From Polydactylus sextarius (lineage: Eukaryota; Chordata; Actinopteri; Polynemidae), in assembly GCA_016801845.1 (NCBI GenBank), contig CM028919.1:6317001-6381000 (forward strand): DNA of 64,000 nt. Reading direction: 5' to 3'. A program made the position numbers and the translations under genes. Below the pieces are notes generated by a model that had not been told where the DNA came from, searched no databases, and worked only from the letters and a program-made list of their open reading frames with translations. Below are positions 53,284 to 64,000 of the stretch, in pieces. Position 1 is the stretch's first letter, and each line of letters starts with the position of its first letter.

Positions 53284-56200
53284 CAAATGCAGAGCTTTGA
53301 GTTATTCTTCACACTCAACAGCAAAGTCGTTTTCTGCTCCTCATAATCGCTCCATCACTTTAGTGATATCACATCTCTTCTTGTTCTTTCTTGTTCATCC
53401 CAAAATGACCCATTTTTTGCTCCTATTTAAAGGGCCACTGAGTGAAACTAATTCCCATTGCCCTCTGCTGCCATATTCACTGAAAGCAAGAAAAGGGACA
53501 AGCACAGCTGAACAATAACCTCTGCACCGGCCTGCTCCATGAGCCTGTTGTTGGATTCAATCCCATCCACTTTTTTGTTTAACTGTTTTGGGAGTAGTTG
53601 AATCACATTGTTGATTTACATCTTAACTGTTAAAGCTGCATGTCGACTGTCAGTCTATCAAACCTGATGCCTGATGTAAACACCTATGTAAATGCTGTGA
53701 CTGCTCGAGCATCACAAGTGTTATCAAGAGTTGACTTTTTTATTATCATTATAGCTGATGGTATCAACTCATTGAGCAGTAGTAGCAGGTGTTGTGGTTG
53801 TACTCGCAGGTCTGATGTTTACATTGTGTTGAGTGACTCTTTTATGGGGTGTATTAATGCTTAACACCTGCCACAACTCATCTGTGCTCAAGTTAGTTTG
53901 ACTAATGAGGTTACAAATGTCTCACCCTCCAAAAAAAATCATGGCAGAGCCACAAGTGAGAAGACACCATTTGTTCTTGGAGGTGTCTCCACTTCCTGGG
54001 AAGTTTGAGGGGAAGGGTGGCTGCTGGGTATTTCAATGTTGCCCAAAGACATGTCTATGGGTCAACAGCTTCCTGTCTTTAAAAAGAAAACAAAACAATT
54101 GATAATAGTTCATGAAAGTGAACTGTCATTGGTCAACAGCCTACGGATGATTTCATGTAGACCATGTGGCAGTGCAGTCCACAGGATTTCTACACGTCTT
54201 GGCTACACGTGTAAACACTCATGAGTCCTGTTGTTACTCATCCGAGCATTCTTGTTGAATGTGTCTCTTCCCCATCAATGGTAGAGAATGCTCTACTCAC
54301 ACACCATGCCAGCACATACCTCCCAGGACCCCTCTCTAAATATAGAGCTTCTTTCTGAGCAGCCCAAAATTTGCCTGCCCATAATTACTCAAGTTCTTAA
54401 ATGACAGAAATGTTCAACTAATAACTCAACAAGTAACTAAACACGGCATAGGCCTACGTTCAACAACACTGACTCTTTCTCTACATATAATTCCAAATGG
54501 TATCACACAGTTTTACAATAATAATCCCAATGTTTGATTTGACTTTTTAAATGATGACTTCCCAATATGAACCTTCCAGAGGTCCATATGTGCAGCAGTG
54601 ATAACACACCTTCTCTGAGCACACGGGTTGTGAAGTACAATTGCTGCCAAACTGCTGATGCCAGCAGACGCAAGGCAGCTCCGTTTTGTTTACCAGACAC
54701 TTTTATCTAGAAAGCCTGGCGTGTGTGCGAGTGTGTCACTGTGGAGTGACTGAACAATAGGATGTTTGGAATTTATGCCCACGTGGACGTAAGAGTCCAT
54801 GTGATATTTAGACAGACGGACAGAGAGAAAGAAACAACACTGTAGAAATAAATAAATAAAATACCTGGCAGATTTGAACAAATGAAAAAATGAATCGTAT
54901 TCTGTTAACACCACAGTTTTAGCCTGTTTGTATTGCCTGCTACAACTGCTACTGCAACCGTCCTAGGTGGGACGTGGCCCAGCAGCATGTGGTGAGTTGG
55001 AGAAGAGTGCCATGTGCTCCATGTGCTTGCCCACTGCAGCTGCCCCCCACACACACTTGTCCCAGCTGCTCTTAGACAGCTCATCAGCCACATGGTCTAC
55101 TGCAGTATCTTAACCATGTTGCACGTGCTCTGTTAATGGTCTGGCAGCAGGCAGGGATCCTCCTTTGTTGCACACACAGCACAGGAGGACAAATTGTTTT
55201 AATATACTCCAATGTAGCCTTATGGTTCTTCTTTGGGAATGATATTAATATAGTGCAGGTGTTTATGGAGTAAAGGTGGTTGCTACTTTGAAATCACTGT
55301 TATCCCAGGGTGTTGGAGAAATAAAAAGTTTATATATATACCACACATGACGTGGCACACATTCATGAGTGATGTTTTCATATAAACAACCAGGCTTGAC
55401 CTTTCCCTCCACCTCTTCCCTTTAGCTGAGAGAGCCCTGGACACCATGAACTTTGACGTGGTGAAAGGGAAGCCCATCAGAATCATGTGGTCCCAGAGAG
55501 ACCCCTCCCTCAGGAAGTCCGGCGTGGGCAACGTGTTCATCAAGAATCTTGACAAGTCCATCGACAACAAAGCCCTGTATGACACTTTCTCTGCCTTTGG
55601 CAACATCCTCTCCTGCAAGGTAGAATTTGTTCTAAATATCACTGACAGATATCTAAGTCTCTGCAAGACAGTGAAATGAAGTCAAAGAACTGCCTGAGTT
55701 TAAGGTGGAACGCGATGCAATTTATATCTCCCTGAACTCCAGGTGGTGTGTGATGAAAATGGCTCCAAGGGCTACGCTTTCGTCCATTTCGAGACCCAGG
55801 ACGCGGCTGATCGTGCCATCGAGAAGATGAACGGAATGCTCCTGAATGACCGCAAGGTGTGAGTGTCTGATCACCGACGAACACATATTCTGCCGTTTCC
55901 TCTTGTTAGTGTTAAAACCTCTGTTTAAAAAGTTACGTTATCTTGAATTATAGTGTTTGAAAGCGCTGGCGATTGTAATGTTATGGTGACGATAGCGACG
56001 TCAGTGGATCAGATTGATATAAACTGTGATATGACTCGTCTGTTTTACGCTTGTGTTGAGTGAACTGACTTTTTATGTCTTTTTCAGTTGGTGAGTGTGT
56101 GCGTGTATGTGTGTGAATAATCTAACTAACAAACTCATCTCTCACTACTGCCAGTATGAAGATAACCTCTAAACTGATAAACGCACTCTTACCTTACTTA

Positions 56201-59200
56201 TCTTTCCTACCAGATGCGTTTTTTTGTTGCTTCATTTGTCCACTTGCAGGTCACCCGTCTTAGAGTGTCTGTGTGTGTGTTTGTGTATGACCACGCTTGT
56301 GTGTTTTTAGTGATGGATCGAATGCAGGAATGCAATACTGGATGGCAGAAGGGGAGAGGTCATCGTAGCAAGGTATATAAGATCATTTGGTCCTCCTCAG
56401 CTTTCCTTTATACTGTGAGACTCTGTTCCTCCATCCCTCTCCATCCACCTCCTCACCAAGTTTTGGACCAAGAACTATGATGGTTGTCACTATGTTGTGT
56501 AGCATGCCAACATATGTGCCTGCTTCTGGTGATATTAACAGGAGTTGAATGTTTTTTGTTGTTTTTTTTTTGTTTTGTTTTGTTTTTTGGTCATGGTTTA
56601 CCCCAGGAATGATGAGTCCCGTGATGAAATCTGAAGTTGCCTTGTGAACATTATCTGTAAACATTTTTTTTTTTTTTTTTTGTAAAAGAATGTACTCTCT
56701 TTTACTTTCTATGCTTGCGTGGTCAGGTCTGTGCCGAACTTTCTTAACCTGGAAATCTGGACAACCAGTTTTTTTTTTTTTTTTTTTTTTGTTTTTTTTT
56801 TTAAGATTGTGTTTTTTTTGTGTGTGTTTTTAGATTGGGCCAAAAAGGAAAGGTCAAAAGAGATGGAGCCTGGTTTGCTTTCTCAACTTTATCAGAACTG
56901 TTTTATAAGAGTGTGTTTCGCTGCTCCCCCGTCTTTTTTGTTTTTAGGTTTGTTGGTCGTTTCAAATCTCGCAAAGAACGGGAGGCTGAACTCGGTGCCA
57001 AAGCTAAAGAGTTTACCAATGTCTACATCAAGAACTTTGGGGATGATATGGATGACGATCGACTGAAGGAGCTTTTTGACAAATATGGTAAACTGAAACT
57101 ATATGCATTCGTTACTCCAAAGGCTAATCATGTCTATTTTTGTGTCTCACATTTTTTTTGGTCTTTGCAGGTAAAACACTAAGCGTGAAGGTGATGACAG
57201 ACCCCACCGGCAAATCCAGAGGCTTTGGATTCGTTAGCTATGAGAAGCATGAAGACGCTAATAAGGTACTTTGGCTGTGTGCAAATGTGTTAATATAGTA
57301 TGTCTCTATCTCATAGAAATGTCCCCTGATAATTTTGGCTTCATCCAAAGGCGGTAGAGGACATGAACGGCACCGAACTCAATGGCAAGACTGTGTTTGT
57401 GGGCCGGGCGCAGAAGAAGATGGAGCGGCAGGCGGAGCTGAAGAGGAAGTTTGAGCTGCTGAAGCAAGAAAGGATCAGTCGTTATCAGGTCAGTAGAAAC
57501 TAGGTCCTCAATTAAAGTAAATCCAGACACTGTTATATTGTGATAGATTAGTAAGGTAAAAGAAGCTGCTGTGTGACTAAATTATCTCTCATTTCAGGGC
57601 GTAAACCTTTACATTAAGAATCTTGATGACACTATTGATGACGAGAAACTGCGCAAAGAGTTCTCTCCATTTGGATCCATCACAAGTGCTAAGGTGAAAT
57701 CAGTCTAATGATGCAATGAAGCACCACTATAAAACAGATAATACATCACTGCAATATGAACCGAAGTTACTCAGACACAATCTGTCTGTCTATATTTCAG
57801 GTGATGCTTGAGGAAGGTCGCTCCAAAGGCTTTGGGTTCGTATGTTTCTCCTCTCCTGAAGAGGCCACCAAGGCTGTGACTGAGATGAATGGACGTATCG
57901 TCGGCTCCAAACCCCTCTACGTGGCTCTCGCTCAGCGCAAAGAGGAGCGCAAGGCCCACCTCACAAACCAGTACATGCAGCGTATTGCTGGCATGAGGGC
58001 CATGCCTGCTAATGCCATCATTAATCAGTTCCAGCCCACCAGTGGATACTTCATGCCTGCTGTGCCACAGGTGTGACAGATAAAGTCTGGGAACATAAAG
58101 TCTGTTGAAGTGTCTGTGTTCTATGTTTAGTATATTTAAAATGCATCACATCATTATTTGTAATGTGAACGGAGCAACACAACCTTGCTGGTTTGGTACA
58201 GTCTTACTCTCAAAAGAATGCTACTGCTGCTAAATATCTGCTGTGTATATAGAAGTAATGATCACTGTGTGCTAACATGGCTGCCAACGTCAACAGAAGA
58301 CAACAGATATGTCAGTTTGTGTTTACAGCTTGATTCTGGTGCCCCCAGTTGGCCAAAAAATAGTGAATGTGAATTTAAGTATTTTTTTTTTTTTTTACTT
58401 TTAATACCAGTAAATGACGTAGTTCTGTTTGTGTGCGCCAGGCCCAGAACAGGACTACATACTATGCACCCAATCAGTTGGCTCAGATGCGACCCAACCC
58501 TCGGTGGCAGCAACAAGGTGGTAGAGGTCAAGGTAAGCACATGGAGTTACTATTTGGGATATTTACCCAAAAACTCATTTGAAACCTTATTCAAATTTAT
58601 GAACTTCCAATGCAAATTAATTGTGTGCTCTAAGTCAATGGTTTTATCACTGCGTCTGTCATTCCCAGGTGGTTTCCAGGGGATACCCAGCTCTTTGCGT
58701 CAGCCAGGACCACGTGCCAACCTGAGACACATGACTCCTAATAGTGGCACTCAGGGCCCACGGGGGGTGTGTGTGTGTGTGTGTGTGAATGACCACTATC
58801 AGTTTACTGACTGCTATATATTTATTAGAGGTTGTGCAGACACTGTGTAAACCCTGTTCTGTTTGATCTTCCCGCTGTTAAGCTACAGGCCAGGCCATGG
58901 CTCCACGTCCCTCCATGGGAGTCCCAAGTCCCAGAGCCATGCCTCCTTACAAATACGCCACCGGAGTCCGTAACCCCAACCCCCAGGTGGTGCAACCAAT
59001 TGCCTTACAGCAGGTAAAGATCACCCATATCATCTTATTTTCTAGTAAGGAATTAATGTGATTTAATTAGTTTTACTTACTATGTTCTTTCTGTGTCCTG
59101 TCCAGGCTCAGCCTGCCGTGCACGTTCAGGGTCAAGAGCCTCTCACAGCCTCCATGCTGGCAGCTGCGCCCCCTCAGGAGCAGAAACAGATGCTGGGTAA

Positions 59201-59637
59201 GAGAGCTATTTCACAGTGAACTGATTGTTATTCTTTTCAGATTTTTAGTAGGTTGATTTATTCCCTCCATCACAATGTTTTTTTTTCTTTTTAAACAGGA
59301 GAACGGCTTTTTCCACTGATCCAGGCCATGCACGCCAACCTGGCAGGAAAGATCACTGGCATGCTGCTGGAGATCGATAACTCCGAACTGCTGCACATGC
59401 TGGAGTCTCACGAATCGCTGCGTTCAAAGGTATTTAACCACGTTTATCTTTGTCCTGCGGTCACACTGAAATGTCTGCTGTCCATATTTTGCACTATGTC
59501 ATCACTCATGTTTGTTGTTTTTCTTCTTCATACAGGTGGAGGAAGCAGTTGCTGTGCTGCAGGCTCATCAGGCAAAGAAAGATGCCACACAAAAAGTGGG
59601 CAACATGGCTACTACTACTGCTGCTGCCACATCCTGA
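52753..59637 (+). CDS. pabpc4: Polyadenylate-binding protein 4
   Basis: Cytoplasmic poly(A)-binding protein that links mRNA tails to eIF4G and to PAM2-motif proteins. Exons: 52753-52945, 55426-55619, 55743-55858, 56948-57087, 57171-57265, 57351-57488, 57598-57693, 57801-58070, 58442-58532, 58669-58766, 58894-59013, 59106-59196, 59299-59429, 59536-59637; 624 residues. Four RRMs occupy about 11-370 (SLYVGDLHPD; GNVFIKNLDKSID; TNVYIKNFGDDMD; VNLYIKNLDDTID). A Pro/Gln/Met-rich linker follows, then the MLLE domain (LFPLIQAMHANLAGKITGML). The C-terminus ends TAAATS. Linker and tail match PABPC4 rather than PABPC1, and in mammals PABPC4 also neighbours PPIE. The junction 58766/58894 keeps frame but is uncertain because the donor lies in a GT repeat. 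A downstream intron (about 59660-59748) lies in the 3' UTR. Confidence 0.95.
52946..55425. other. First intron of pabpc4
   Basis: Intron of 2.5 kb with a (CA)n microsatellite at 53251-53282 and a short GT run near 52971-52988. Open frames within it are short and unlike known proteins. I see no second gene or RNA. Confidence 0.55.
53251..53282. repeat. (CA)n microsatellite in pabpc4 intron 1
   Basis: Sixteen uninterrupted CA units. Confidence 0.95.
58172..58308 (+). ncRNA. snora55: H/ACA box snoRNA, SNORA55-like, in a pabpc4 intron
   Basis: In mammals SNORA55 (ACA55) lies in an intron of PABPC4. The equivalent intron here (58071-58441) carries a segment with H/ACA architecture. A 5' hairpin is closed by an ACACA/TGTGT pairing, the H box ATAGAA (fits ANANNA) is at 58249-58254, then comes a second hairpin region, and an ACA box sits at 58303-58305, exactly three nucleotides before the proposed 3' end. 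Length is 137 nt. Motifs CCTTGCTGGTTTGG and CATGGCTGCCAAC are ones I associate with vertebrate SNORA55. Function would be guiding rRNA pseudouridylation. I did not fold it or align it, so the exact ends are approximate. Confidence 0.7.
58767..58787. repeat. (GT)n microsatellite at a pabpc4 splice donor
   Basis: A G6 run followed by about ten GT units begins exactly at the end of the exon 58669-58766, so the donor GT is the first of many possible ones. See findings for the consequence on frame. Confidence 0.9.
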
Positions 59638-59824
59638 AGACTGCACGCAGCGCTGCATCGGTATGGTGATATTTAACCACTAAGTTAGTCATGTGTAGTT
59701 TCAGTTTGTGGGACAGATGAATGATAAAAGTCATTGTGTTGTTTCAGGGCACAGAAAACTGCGCAGATGTGGAGACAAACTACACTGACTCATGACACCA
59801 GAGTCCTGTGAAGAATTATGCAAA

Positions 59825-59830
59825 AATAAA
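59825..59830 (+). terminator. Proximal polyadenylation signal of pabpc4
   Basis: AATAAA in CAAAAATAAAATAAAAAAG, about 190 bp after the stop codon and followed by a long A-rich stretch. Confidence 0.5.
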
Positions 59831-60179
59831 ATAAAAAAGATTTAAAAAAAAAAAAAAAAAAAACATAGAAAAAAAGAAAAATGTAATTTTAAAATACACC
59901 TGGACATTTTGGGGAAAAAAAATAAAAAGAAAGAAATATTACAGTTCATAATTTTTTAGCTCTGTAATACTTTTAAAACTGCATACCAAAAGCAACAATG
60001 CAAATGAATTTTGAATGAGGGCCCTTCATTTTGTGGCGAAGGAGGAAAAGTTTTTTTTTTTTTTTTCTCGAAGGAAAAATGAGCCTTTGTTCTTTTTCTT
60101 TGCTTGACGTTTTAATGCTTGATTTGAAAAGGTGGATTCCTCCACCCTATCATGTTATCACAGGTGTGCGGTTATTCTC

Positions 60180-60185
60180 AATAAA
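60180..60185 (+). terminator. Distal polyadenylation signal of pabpc4
   Basis: AATAAA in TCTCAATAAAAGATG, about 545 bp after the stop codon and followed by a GT/T-rich stretch (CTTGTGTTTTTTAATCC), which looks like a genuine downstream element. This is probably the main 3' end. Confidence 0.55.
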
Positions 60186-60189
60186 AGAT

Positions 60190-61418
60190 GATATATCAAG
60201 GTTACCACTCTTGTGTTTTTTAATCCTATTGTTCAGGTTTGGGAATGTATGTGTTTCTCTGACAGATCAGGAGGCCAAAACAGGGAAAAGGGAAGAATAG
60301 TCAGGACACTACAGCAACACAAAAGATATAATGCTATTAAGTATCATATGTATTGATTAGTTAAATTGAACAAATGACTGATACACGCAACATGAAAGGG
60401 AAAGAAAACACTGAAACATTTACCTCTTAAAAAAGCATTTTTGCACTTTGCACTACCAAATTAAATTCAGCCTTTAAAAATAATTAAAATTAAAAAAAAA
60501 AAAAATCATAACTTCAAGGTCTGACTTTTGCATGCTTTTATATAAAGCTCTGTAAAAATGTGTTTTAATAAATAAAAATCCATAAATGATCAATTTTGTC
60601 CAAACTGTCACTTTCATTTTGTCCTGTCATCAGCTCAATTAATCATTAATCAGTCAAAACTGTTGTAATCTGGGATCATCAATGTAAAAATATGCTTTAA
60701 CTGACTTTTGTTTCGAGTTTGTGCTTGAACAAGGAGTGGACGTGGAGACAGAAACTGTCATGGAGTTGGGATTTTTCAAGTTTACACAATAGGATACAGG
60801 TCATGAGACAAACAGCAGACGCTCATTGTTCATGGAGATGATGTAGATCTGTTTTAATAGAGAAGTTTTTTTTTTTTTTTTTTTTTTTATAGCACTTTGT
60901 TATTTATAAGAAAATGAATGAAGCCTATTTTTACTTACAACCTATAGTTATAGTAGTTACTATAATAGAATTTGGTTGGTAAATTACTTTTACAAACAAA
61001 AACATTTACCATAAACCATTATCAATTTTCAAGGCCTTTCTTCACATGTCCTAGTTTGAATATTGTAAAAAGAAAAACAAATGTGATGGCTGCAGACCAT
61101 TTATTTGCTTCAGTGTCACGTCTCTTAGTGGGATATTTCGTTTTCTTTAATTGGTAAAAAAAAAAAAAAAAAAAAAAAAAGAATGTTACACGAATTTGTG
61201 GATGGGACTGGATCTGTTCAAAACACACGGTTAGTGCTGAATAGAAAGCTCGTCCACCATGACTTTACAGAAAATGTTAAAATGTTGGGGTGACTGTGGG
61301 TATAGTGTGTTTCCTCCAACAGAGGGCGCTAAAACTCGCGAGACTACAGGGGCGGGACTTTAGTTTAACGAGACCAATGACGAGCTGCCGGGGTTAAAGT
61401 TGAAGGGTTAAATCCAAC
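60190..61418. other. Intergenic region between pabpc4 and ppie
   Basis: AT-rich DNA with poly(A) and poly(T) tracts (for example 60493-60505, 60867-60888 and 61157-61180). The last about 150 bp is GC-richer (GAGGGCGC, GGGGCGGG near 61323-61355) and is the likely ppie promoter. No other gene is seen. Confidence 0.55.
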
Positions 61419-61427
61419 ATGGCGGCC
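61417..61427 (+). promoter_or_regulatory. YY1-type motif over the ppie start codon
   Basis: AACATGGCGGC covers the initiator ATG at 61419 and matches the full AANATGGCGGC YY1 consensus. A GC-box-like GGGGCGGG lies about 70 bp upstream and there is no TATA box, the usual layout of a housekeeping promoter. Confidence 0.5.
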
Positions 61428-63681
61428 AACAAACGAGTGCTGTATGTAGGTAAGTTATTCAGATTTTTTTAAACAAAAAAGCGTGAAGTTCCGATTTTTC
61501 ATTGACGCTTCTTATCAAGGCGGGGTTGTTGTTTTTAAAACATTGAAGTGGCGGCATCGAAACATTTACAAAGTAGATATAAACATGAAAAACGACATAG
61601 AGAAAAAATGCCGGTAAAAAAAACTTGGCGGCCAAAACATGGAAATTTGCAAACTTCTGTGACTGTAAACTTCCTAAACAATATTTAAAACTCGTCGTGT
61701 TCGGTTATGAAATAAAAATGAATTCAAACATTAAAAGGTTCAGTAATCTTCAGTGTCTTCTGGCACTTGAACGCAACACGTTTCATCACTGTTTGTCTCA
61801 GGTGGTTTGGCTGAGGAGGTGGACGAGAAGGTTTTACATGCAGCATTTATCCCATTTGGAGACATCATCGACATCCAGATACCGTTAGACTATGAAACAG
61901 GTAGGAGACCCTGTTTGTTTACCTCTGGACGCAGTGAATAGGGAAAAATATGAAGCTGCTTTAATATACTATTTTGTTCTGTTTTCAGAAAAGCACAGAG
62001 GATTTGCCTTCATTGAGTTTGAACTGGCAGAGGTACGAACAGAGCACACATGGATTTGATATTAACCGATGAGTTACAGTGTTTTGATTGAGAAAAGAAA
62101 TGAAACATCCAGTTCAACTGTTACAACCATGAGCCATAAATGCACACAGTGTGTACGACATTAGAGATAAAGGAGAAAGATTGGGATTGAGTTTCAGAAA
62201 GAAGATATTCTATTGTAATGTTAGTTATTAATGCAACTGTGCTATTGTGTGTAAACAAGAATATGAATGGACAAAGTAACGCTGCAGAAACTATTCAATC
62301 AGAATGTTGTTTTATATTGAAGGAGGATAATAATAGACTGACTAGTGAATGTGATGGTAACATAGTGAGTTATCTCACAAAGAGTCTTTAATGTTAATTA
62401 TTTCATGCTCTTTGTTCTCTGTAGGATGCTGCAGCAGCTATTGATAACATGGTAAGTGGGTCACATTGCAGCAATAAGAAGTTAAGATTTAGTTTTGTTT
62501 TCTTAAAAGGTCAGAAACATGAGCTCTCTTTTTTTAATATTAATGTTTTTGTTCTCTTTTTTTTTTTTTTTTTTTGCTACTAGAATGAGTCGGAGCTTTT
62601 TGGACGAACTGTCCGTGTCAACATCGCCAAGCCCATGAGAATCAAAGAGGGTTCTTCTCGACCAGGTGATTATTTAAAATCGCAGGCACATGCATCACCT
62701 GCTTGTGCTGTGATCTAAATTAATAGTTGTGGTTTTAACTCCGCTTTCCCTCAGTGTGGTCGGACGACGACTGGCTGAAGAAGTTCTCGGGAAAAACCAC
62801 GGAGGAGGGAGAGGGGGAGGGGGCAGGTGGAGAAACAACCAGCACTGCAACACAGGAGGTGAGATGACTTCTTGTTTAGTGTCAGTCCAGTTTGACTCTG
62901 ACCATATTAAGAAAGTAAGTCAAGTATAATTTGTTTTTTCGTAGGATGAGCCCCCAGCTAAAAGGGGGAGAGTTAATCCTCAGGTCTACATGGACATCAA
63001 GATCGGCAACAAGCCGGCAGGACGACTACGATTCCTCCTCCGGGCTGACATTGTTCCCATGACAGTAGGTCTGTATGCAGTTCACTAAACAGCTTTAAGG
63101 ATCATGTGTTTGTCAAAAATGTACACTGTAGCTGCACATCTTTGAGTTTGCTTATATAAATATTTGACTTGACTCAAGGTAAACCTATACAGACAGCAAA
63201 GTAAGGAAAAGAAGAAGTAAAGAAACACTGACAGAAATATTTTCTTACATCTGTTGTAGAGAACTTCCGCTGCTTGTGCACACATGAGAAAGGCTTTGGC
63301 TTTAAGGGCAGCAGCTTCCACCGCATCATTCCTCAGTTTATGTGTCAAGGAGGCGATTTCACCAACCACAATGGCACCGGCGGCAAGTCCATCTACGGCC
63401 GGAAGTTTGACGACGAAAACTTTGTTCTCAAACACACCGCCCCAGGTGAGGAGCCGTGTTCAGGGTGTGTGGTGATGTCTGACAATGACTTGCAGGTTCT
63501 CTGTGTAACTAAACAAATGTTGTCTCTTGTGCTTACAGGACAACTTTCCATGGCCAACTCCGGGCCGAACACTAACGGCTCCCAGTTCTTCATCACCACT
63601 GACAAAACAGACTGGCTGGATGGTAAACATGTGGTGTTTGGCGAGATGGTGGAGGGGATGGATGTTCTCCGCGCAATGGAG
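61419..63681 (+). CDS. ppie: Peptidyl-prolyl cis-trans isomerase E (Cyp33), 3' partial
   Basis: Nuclear cyclophilin with an RNA-binding domain; a spliceosome component that also binds the KMT2A (MLL1) PHD finger. Exons: 61419-61449, 61802-61900, 61989-62032, 62425-62451, 62584-62665, 62755-62858, 62945-63068, 63260-63445, 63539-63681; 280 codons visible. The RRM is at about 6-82 with RNP2 VLYVGGL and RNP1 HRGFAFIEF. A Glu/Gly/Thr-rich linker follows, then the cyclophilin domain from about 143. Catalytic and cyclosporin-binding motifs FHRIIPQFMCQGGDF, SMANSGPNTNGSQFF and the Trp in DWLDGKHVVFGEM are intact. The exon at 63681 ends in phase 0 before a GTTAGA donor. The remaining about 22 residues, expected from human PPIE (301 aa), must lie past the window. 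The in-frame stop at 63735 is read only if that intron is retained. Confidence 0.95.
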
Positions 63682-64000
63682 GTTAGAAACAAAGAGGTTT
63701 ACTTTGAGAAGATTAACAAGGAGCCATTGCAGTGATATTAATGTAATGTTTATGCTGGTTCCCATAGTGTTAGTCACATGAGGTAAATGTTGCCTCTGTC
63801 TGCTCTGTAGCATGTGTGGATGTAGTAGGAAGAGAAAGAAAGCTATTGTTTAAGATGCAAAAAAAAAAAAAAAAAACTGCAGGTGTATGGGTGATCATTC
63901 AGTTTAAGATATGCAAATGAGGAGCCATGACTGGTACACTGTGTACCATGGAAAAGTTAGTGCTAAAATTGTGATAATTTAAATTTAAAGCAAATCAATT

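Noticed and set aside
58185..58850. Plus-strand open frame of 221 codons across pabpc4 introns
   Set aside because: It runs through the snoRNA candidate, two exons in the wrong frame and a GT repeat; it is a chance read-through.
63682..63735. A ppie C-terminus ending at the TGA at 63733-63735
   Set aside because: The peptide after AME is unlike the conserved cyclophilin end and follows a GT donor; the true last exon should be beyond 64000.

Overview
This is a vertebrate nuclear locus, almost certainly from a ray-finned (teleost) fish and probably a percomorph. Every gene is split by many short GT-AG introns, with frequent (CA)n/(TA)n microsatellites. Several dispersed repeats look like families common in percomorph genomes, and there is a decayed Tc1-like transposon. 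Ten protein-coding genes and one intronic snoRNA candidate can be read. I assembled exons by hand; intron phases close exactly in every gene except at one srrm1 exon, and one pabpc4 junction is ambiguous.

Layout: 1-8537 srrm1 (minus, 3' end cut by the window edge); 10236-12769 tdh (minus); 13654-18893 mtmr9 (minus); 20275-21288 fam167 family, probably fam167b (plus); 26240-37589 lck (plus); 38635-42181 hdac1 (plus); 43424-47349 tmem54 (minus, convergent with hdac1); 49494-51893 a ZP3/ZPC-like egg-coat protein (plus); 52753-59637 pabpc4 (plus) with a SNORA55-like H/ACA snoRNA at about 58172-58308; 61419-63681 ppie (plus, last exon beyond the window).

The gene order matches human 1p36-p34 (SRRM1; MTMR9LP-FAM167B-LCK-HDAC1; TMEM54; PABPC4-PPIE). 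The tdh-mtmr9-fam167-lck block also mirrors human 8p23.1 (MTMR9-TDH-FAM167A-BLK), so it looks like one half of an ancient duplicated block. There is no operon logic. Several genes do act on nuclear or mRNA processes: srrm1 (splicing), ppie (spliceosomal cyclophilin), pabpc4 (poly(A) binding), hdac1 (chromatin). lck is the T-cell receptor-proximal kinase.

The most useful observations are: a single-base loss in the PWI-domain exon of srrm1; a pabpc4 promoter with TATA box, 5'-TOP start and A-rich leader that resembles the PABPC1 autoregulatory arrangement; a pabpc4 splice donor lying inside a GT microsatellite; a GC-AG intron in the lck kinase domain; and a ZP protein with a long cysteine-free tail encoded mostly by one exon. 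I did not find evidence of a wholly new biological system.
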